Source: Bacillota bacterium (GTDB lineage Bacteria > Bacillota > Sulfobacillia > Symbiobacteriales > ZC4RG38). Taken from it: a stretch of DNA of 7,934 nt. The stretch lies in contig QGUP01000079.1 of assembly GCA_003242505.1 (NCBI GenBank), positions 1-7,934 of the forward strand, in the 5' to 3' direction. Shown here piece after piece: positions 5,153 to 7,934 of this stretch (the first letter of the stretch is position 1; the number at the start of each line of letters is the position of its first letter). The translations under genes and the position numbers were made by a program. The notes beneath the pieces were generated by a model. It was not told where the DNA came from and did no database searches. It was given only the letters and a program-made list of their open reading frames with translations.

Positions 5153-5196
5153 GATTGTAGGTGCAACTAAACGTTTGCCGGAACGGAGGTCGTAGG

Positions 5197-5760
5197 GTGA
5201 GCGACCGGTTTCCGGGCATTGAAATCTCTGAGGTCACCAAGGTGTACGGAAGCCGGAAGTAGTCCTCGAGATGGTTGGACTCCAGGAAAAGCGGCACGAC
5301 CTGGTGAGGCGCCTTTCCGGAGGCCAGCGGCAGCGCCTGCTGATCGGGGTAGCCCTGGTGTCCAATCCCCGGATCCTCTTTCTGGACGAGCCCACCGGCA
5401 GCCTCGATCCCCACGCCCGCCGGCAGTTGTGGGAAGTGATTCTGCGCCAGCGGGCGGAAGGTCGGACCATCGTCCTGACGACCCACTACATGGAAGAGGC
5501 GGAGGCACCCGGCCCGGCTCCAGGCGCTGACGGGCGCCCTCGACGTGGGGGTCGTCCCCAGGGGAACGGGCTACCAGGTCCGGGTGCGCACCACCCAGCC
5601 CGACCAGGTCCTGAAGGCGCTCCTCGATGGCAACTTCCTGACCCGGCCTTCGGACCTGCGGGTGGAGCAGGCGACCCTGGAAGACGTCTTCCTGCGGCTG
5701 ACGGGCCAGGGAGCCCACGAGCCGGCTTCGACCAGGCGCCGGGCCGCCGGGGACGGGTAG
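5197..5760 (+). pseudogene. Broken ABC-2 exporter ATPase
   Basis: Three pieces of one ATPase are found in different frames. Piece 1, GTG 5197 to TAG 5260-5262 with GGAGG at 5185-5189, gives a normal N-terminus ending EVTKVYGSRK. Piece 2, from about 5262 to 5505, starts LEMVGLQEKRHDLVRR and has the signature LSGGQ, Walker B LFLDEPTGSLDP and the H-loop TTHYMEEAE. Piece 3, about 5512-5760, reads LQALTGALDVGVVPRG to LEDVFLRLTG, the usual C-terminal part of ABC-2 ATPases. Missing between 1 and 2 are ~100 residues including Walker A and the Q-loop; missing between 2 and 3 is the ~25-residue 'LCDRVAxMdxGrxxAxGTP' segment. Both junctions shift frame. It cannot bind or hydrolyse ATP. The family is drug/antibiotic-type exporter ATPases. 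What remains is well conserved, so the loss may be recent; an assembly error is the main alternative. Confidence 0.85.
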
Positions 5761-5761
5761 G

Positions 5762-5971
5762 GCGCTGAAGCAGGTTCTCCCGGGCTGGGTGGCGGACCTG
5801 AGCCGGTTCATTCCCCTCACCTACTGGGGCGACTCCCTGCGCCACTACCTTCCGGGCGCGCCCTTGCGGTTTCCCATCTACCTGAGCTGCGCCGTGATGC
5901 TGGGGACCGCCGCCCTGGTGACGCTCTTGACCGCCCGGGTCTTCCGCTGGGACCAGGGGGAGGGGCGGTAG
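5762..5971 (+). pseudogene. 3' fragment of an ABC-2 exporter permease
   Basis: Directly behind the broken ATPase, a frame without its own start reads LKQVLPGWVADLSRFIPLTYWGDSLRHYL, then a last membrane helix (YLSCAVMLGTAALVTLLTARVFRW) and a charged tail, stop TAG 5969-5971. 'LPxW...lsrfiPlTYwxDslR' is the typical C-terminal part of ABC-2 membrane subunits, which normally have ~250 residues and six helices; five helices and the N-terminus are gone. The gap between the ATPase stop (5758-5760) and this fragment is essentially zero, so the deletion removed ~550 bases or more. It is the partner of the preceding ATPase. Codons are still typical of the genome. GTG at 5789 could start a 60-residue peptide, but there is no ribosome binding site. 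Confidence 0.75.
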
Positions 5972-6108
5972 GGCGGCAGGCTCGCCCCCCCACGGCCGGG
6001 CGGGCCGGGGCCGGCCCGGCCCTCGGCCGGCACCGGTGGGGGAGGCGGCCCGGGGCGGGGGGAGGAGCGGAGGAAGGGCGGCGGCGCCCCGGCAGCAGAG
6101 GCAGCCCG

Positions 6109-6162
6109 GGGCTGGTGCATCGCCCTGGGCTGGTGTATCAGCCCTGGACTGGTGCATCGCCC
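6109..6162 (+). repeat. Three tandem operator-like repeats upstream of the acetyltransferase
   Basis: Units lie at 6109-6125, 6127-6144 and 6146-6162, separated by a single T: GGGCTGGTGCATCGCCC, GGGCTGGTGTATCAGCCC and GGACTGGTGCATCGCCC. Each is itself a dyad (GGGCTG facing CAGCCC in the middle copy). The 18-19-base period and the position 60-115 bases before the ATG at 6225 suggest a multi-site operator or activator region. A possible -10, TACGAT, is at 6173-6178, with the third repeat over the place of the -35. The rest of 5972-6108 is G/C-rich with no other feature. The regulator is not identifiable. Confidence 0.6.
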
Positions 6163-6224
6163 CCGGGGGCGGTACGATACAGGAGGAAGCTTTTCCAACC
6201 TCAACAGAGAGCGAGCGATGGGGA

Positions 6225-7418
6225 ATGGACGAGATTCGCCCCCTCCGCCGGGAGGAGCTGGAGGCCGCCTTTTCTCTGTCCGAGTTTGCCTTTCAGTACA
6301 CCCTCTCCCCGGAAGACCGGGCCCGGGGCCTTCAGACCGCCAGGCCGGAGCGGATCCTCGGGTGCTTCGTGGACGGCCGGCTGGCTGCCAAGGCCACCGT
6401 GCTACCCATGCGGGTCTATGTCCACGGCGAGTTGGTGCCAGCAGGCGGCGTCGCCGGGGTGGCCACCTGGCCGGAGTACCGTCGCCAGGGGCTCGTCCGG
6501 CAGCTCCTGGCCGAGGCGCTCCGGCGGATGCGGGAAGCCGGGCAGACCCTGTCCCTACTTCACCCGTTCTCGGTTCCCTTTTATCGCCAGTTCGGGTGGG
6601 AGGTGGCGTCAGAGTACAAGACCTACACCCTGGAGCGCCCCCATTACCCGGCGGTGCCGCCATCGCCGGGCCGGATGGAATGCGCCGACGGGGACTGGCA
6701 GCGGCTCGATGCCATCTACCGGGCCTACGCCCGGCAGTACACCCTGATGCTGGAACGAGACGAAGAGTGGTGGCGGGAGCGGGTCTTTCCCCGCAAGTGT
6801 GGCCGGGCCGCGGTCTACCGGGATGCCGCCGGCCGGGACCAGGGGTACGTGCTGTACCGGGTCCGGGACCGGGTCTTGAGCTGCCAGGAGATGGTGTGGC
6901 TGACCGAAGAGGCCCGCCGGGGGCTCTGGCGGTTCCTGATGAACCACGACTCGATGGCCGACCGGATGGAGCTGCGGGTCACCGCCGACGACGACCAGTA
7001 CCTGGAGCTTCCTGAGCCCCGGGTCCGGCAGCAAGTCTCCCCGGAGGTGATGGCCCGGATCGTCGACCTGGAGGGGTTCCTGCGCCAGTGCCGGTTTGCC
7101 GCCGACACCGGGGAGAGCCGGTTGCTTCTCGAGGTGACCGACGACTTCGCCCCGTGGAACGCCGGCTGGTATGAGATCGCCTGGGCGCCCGACGGCACGG
7201 CCTCGGTCCGGAGGGCGGAAGAAGCCGTGGGGACCGGTGATGGCCCCCGGCTTCCCTCGGCCCGGTGCAGTATCGGGGACCTGACGGCGATGCTTCTGGG
7301 CTACCGCCGCCCCCGGGCCCTCCACCGCACTGGCCGGCTCGAGGCGGATGAGGAGGCCGTGCGGCTGCTGGAGCGGCGGATTCCGGCGGGGACGACGGGG
7401 ATCATGGACTTCTTCTGA
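6225..7418 (+). CDS. Eis-family GNAT N-acetyltransferase
   Basis: The product has 397 residues, the normal length for the Eis (enhanced intracellular survival) family: two GNAT domains and a sterol-carrier-like C-terminal domain. The acetyl-CoA-binding motif is V79-A-T-W-P-E-Y-R-R-Q-G-L, the family's 'HPFSVPFYRQFGWE' block holds Y120 (equivalent to the general-acid Tyr126 of Mycobacterium tuberculosis Eis), and the chain ends in Phe (GIMDFF), as in Eis, where the terminal carboxylate takes part in catalysis. Members transfer acetyl groups from acetyl-CoA to amines; some modify several positions of aminoglycosides, but the natural substrate here is unknown. ATG 6225 is chosen because homology begins at once (MDEIRPLRREELE); its ribosome site is weak (GAGAGCGA, 6207-6214). 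A strong AGGAGG at 6181-6186 has no start codon at normal distance. It is transcribed alone, towards the minus-strand gene. Confidence 0.92.
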   Translation: MDEIRPLRREELEAAFSLSEFAFQYTLSPEDRARGLQTARPERILGCFVDGRLAAKATVLPMRVYVHGELVPAGGVAGVATWPEYRRQGLVRQLLAEALRRMREAGQTLSLLHPFSVPFYRQFGWEVASEYKTYTLERPHYPAVPPSPGRMECADGDWQRLDAIYRAYARQYTLMLERDEEWWRERVFPRKCGRAAVYRDAAGRDQGYVLYRVRDRVLSCQEMVWLTEEARRGLWRFLMNHDSMADRMELRVTADDDQYLELPEPRVRQQVSPEVMARIVDLEGFLRQCRFAADTGESRLLLEVTDDFAPWNAGWYEIAWAPDGTASVRRAEEAVGTGDGPRLPSARCSIGDLTAMLLGYRRPRALHRTGRLEADEEAVRLLERRIPAGTTGIMDFF

Positions 7419-7468
7419 TCTGGTTCCGCTGGTCGGGGCCCAGGTAGACAGGTGGTGAGCGCTGCCCG

Positions 7469-7934
7469 TCAGGCAACCGGTTGGGCCGGGGTGTTCCGCA
7501 CGTACCGCTCCAATAGGTCGAGGAACTCCGGCGAGTAGGGCTCGTCCACGTGGTCCACGTTCCAGAGCCCGGACTCCCGGATGGCCGGCCGGCTTGCCCA
7601 GCGCCCCAGCCAGTTTGGCGAGGGCGGGTCGATGGGCTCCTTACCGAGGTTACTTAGCAGGGCGACGGCGTTGGCCTCGATCATCTTCCGGTGGCTCTGG
7701 GGGCCGGGCGGGTCGTCCACCGCCACCCAGAGAAAGGGCATGGAGCGGATGTGCTGGCTCACCATCTGCTCAAGCTGGTGTTCCGCCTCCCGGAGGGCGG
7801 GGTCCGTCGGCCGCTCCTGCTCCCAGGAGAGTGCGGCGGCAGCCGGAGCCAGTCCCCGGTTGATGAGGGCCGTCCCCACGTGGAGCCGAAAAATCGACCC
7901 CCGGTGGTTGCCGCCCCCGGGATGGCGGCCGCCG
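7469..7934 (-). CDS. Conserved hypothetical protein, GIY-YIG-like (partial)
   Basis: The minus-strand frame is open to the right edge, so only the last ~154 residues are seen; stop TGA at 7471-7469. The GTG at 7879 is probably internal, because the residues before it are already protein-like (GGGNHRGSIFRLHVG, from the edge inwards). Further blocks are HIRSMPFLWVAVDD, IEANAVALLSN, PIDPPSPNWLGRWA, IRESGLWNVDHVDEPYSPEFLDLLERYV. I associate 'NHRGSxFRxHVG', 'ExNAxALLS' and 'SxxWLG...SGLWNxxHV' with a conserved hypothetical family carrying a GIY-YIG-like nuclease fold, in which the glutamate after the arginine block would be catalytic. The GIY and YIG strands themselves lie outside the window, so the assignment is from memory of the pattern and not proven. 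Function in the cell is unknown. The gene converges on the acetyltransferase with a 50-base gap and no visible terminator. Confidence 0.75.
   Translation of the reverse strand, partial: GGRHPGGGNHRGSIFRLHVGTALINRGLAPAAAALSWEQERPTDPALREAEHQLEQMVSQHIRSMPFLWVAVDDPPGPQSHRKMIEANAVALLSNLGKEPIDPPSPNWLGRWASRPAIRESGLWNVDHVDEPYSPEFLDLLERYVRNTPAQPVA

Noticed and set aside
5789..5971. A real 60-residue peptide from GTG 5789
   Set aside because: The homology to ABC-2 permease tails starts upstream of this GTG in the same frame, and there is no ribosome site, so it is a gene fragment.

Overview
The window is GC-rich bacterial DNA. Short AT-rich patches mark regulatory regions. Shine-Dalgarno sites are strong (GAGGAGG, GGAGG), and GTG or TTG starts are common. 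Together with a class I cyclic-di-GMP riboswitch and an Eis-type acetyltransferase, this suggests a high-GC, Gram-positive-like member of the Bacillota (Symbiobacterium/Thermaerobacter type). That assignment is an inference from style and not a marker-gene result.

Layout: (1) 1-275, the tail of a membrane protein, possibly an EcfT-like transporter subunit. (2) 276-720, a gene-free control region. It has a strong hairpin at 446-474, then an AT-rich stretch with four TCAATG/CATTGA half-sites spaced by about 20, 31 and 21 bp, then a 9-bp-arm palindrome over a possible -10 box. (3) 721-1314, a stand-alone CheY-like receiver followed by a 65-residue helical protein. (4) About 1325-1573, what looks like the 3' end of a lost short-chain dehydrogenase gene. 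(5) 1735-2199, a four-helix DUF2269-type membrane protein. (6) 2221-4892, the best-supported unit: an extended -10 promoter, a c-di-GMP-I riboswitch with an apparent terminator/antiterminator platform, a TTG-initiated methyl-accepting chemotaxis protein of 769 residues, and a terminator. (7) 5123-5971, an ABC-2 exporter locus reduced to fragments: the start, signature motif/Walker B region and tail of the ATPase, plus the last ~70 residues of the permease. (8) 6109-7418, three tandem operator-like repeats, then an Eis-family acetyltransferase. (9) 7469-7934 on the minus strand, the 3' part of a conserved protein that resembles GIY-YIG-like nuclease-fold proteins.

The common theme is signalling. 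A diffusible receiver protein and a c-di-GMP-controlled chemoreceptor sit within 1.5 kb of each other, so the second messenger probably sets receptor abundance at the RNA level. Around them are remnants of at least two other genes, so the area has lost material by deletion. I see no CRISPR array, tRNA, rRNA, insertion sequence or complete mobile element, and no clear new multi-gene system. The riboswitch-receptor unit, the half-site array at 572-649 and the triple repeat at 6109-6162 are the parts most worth following up.
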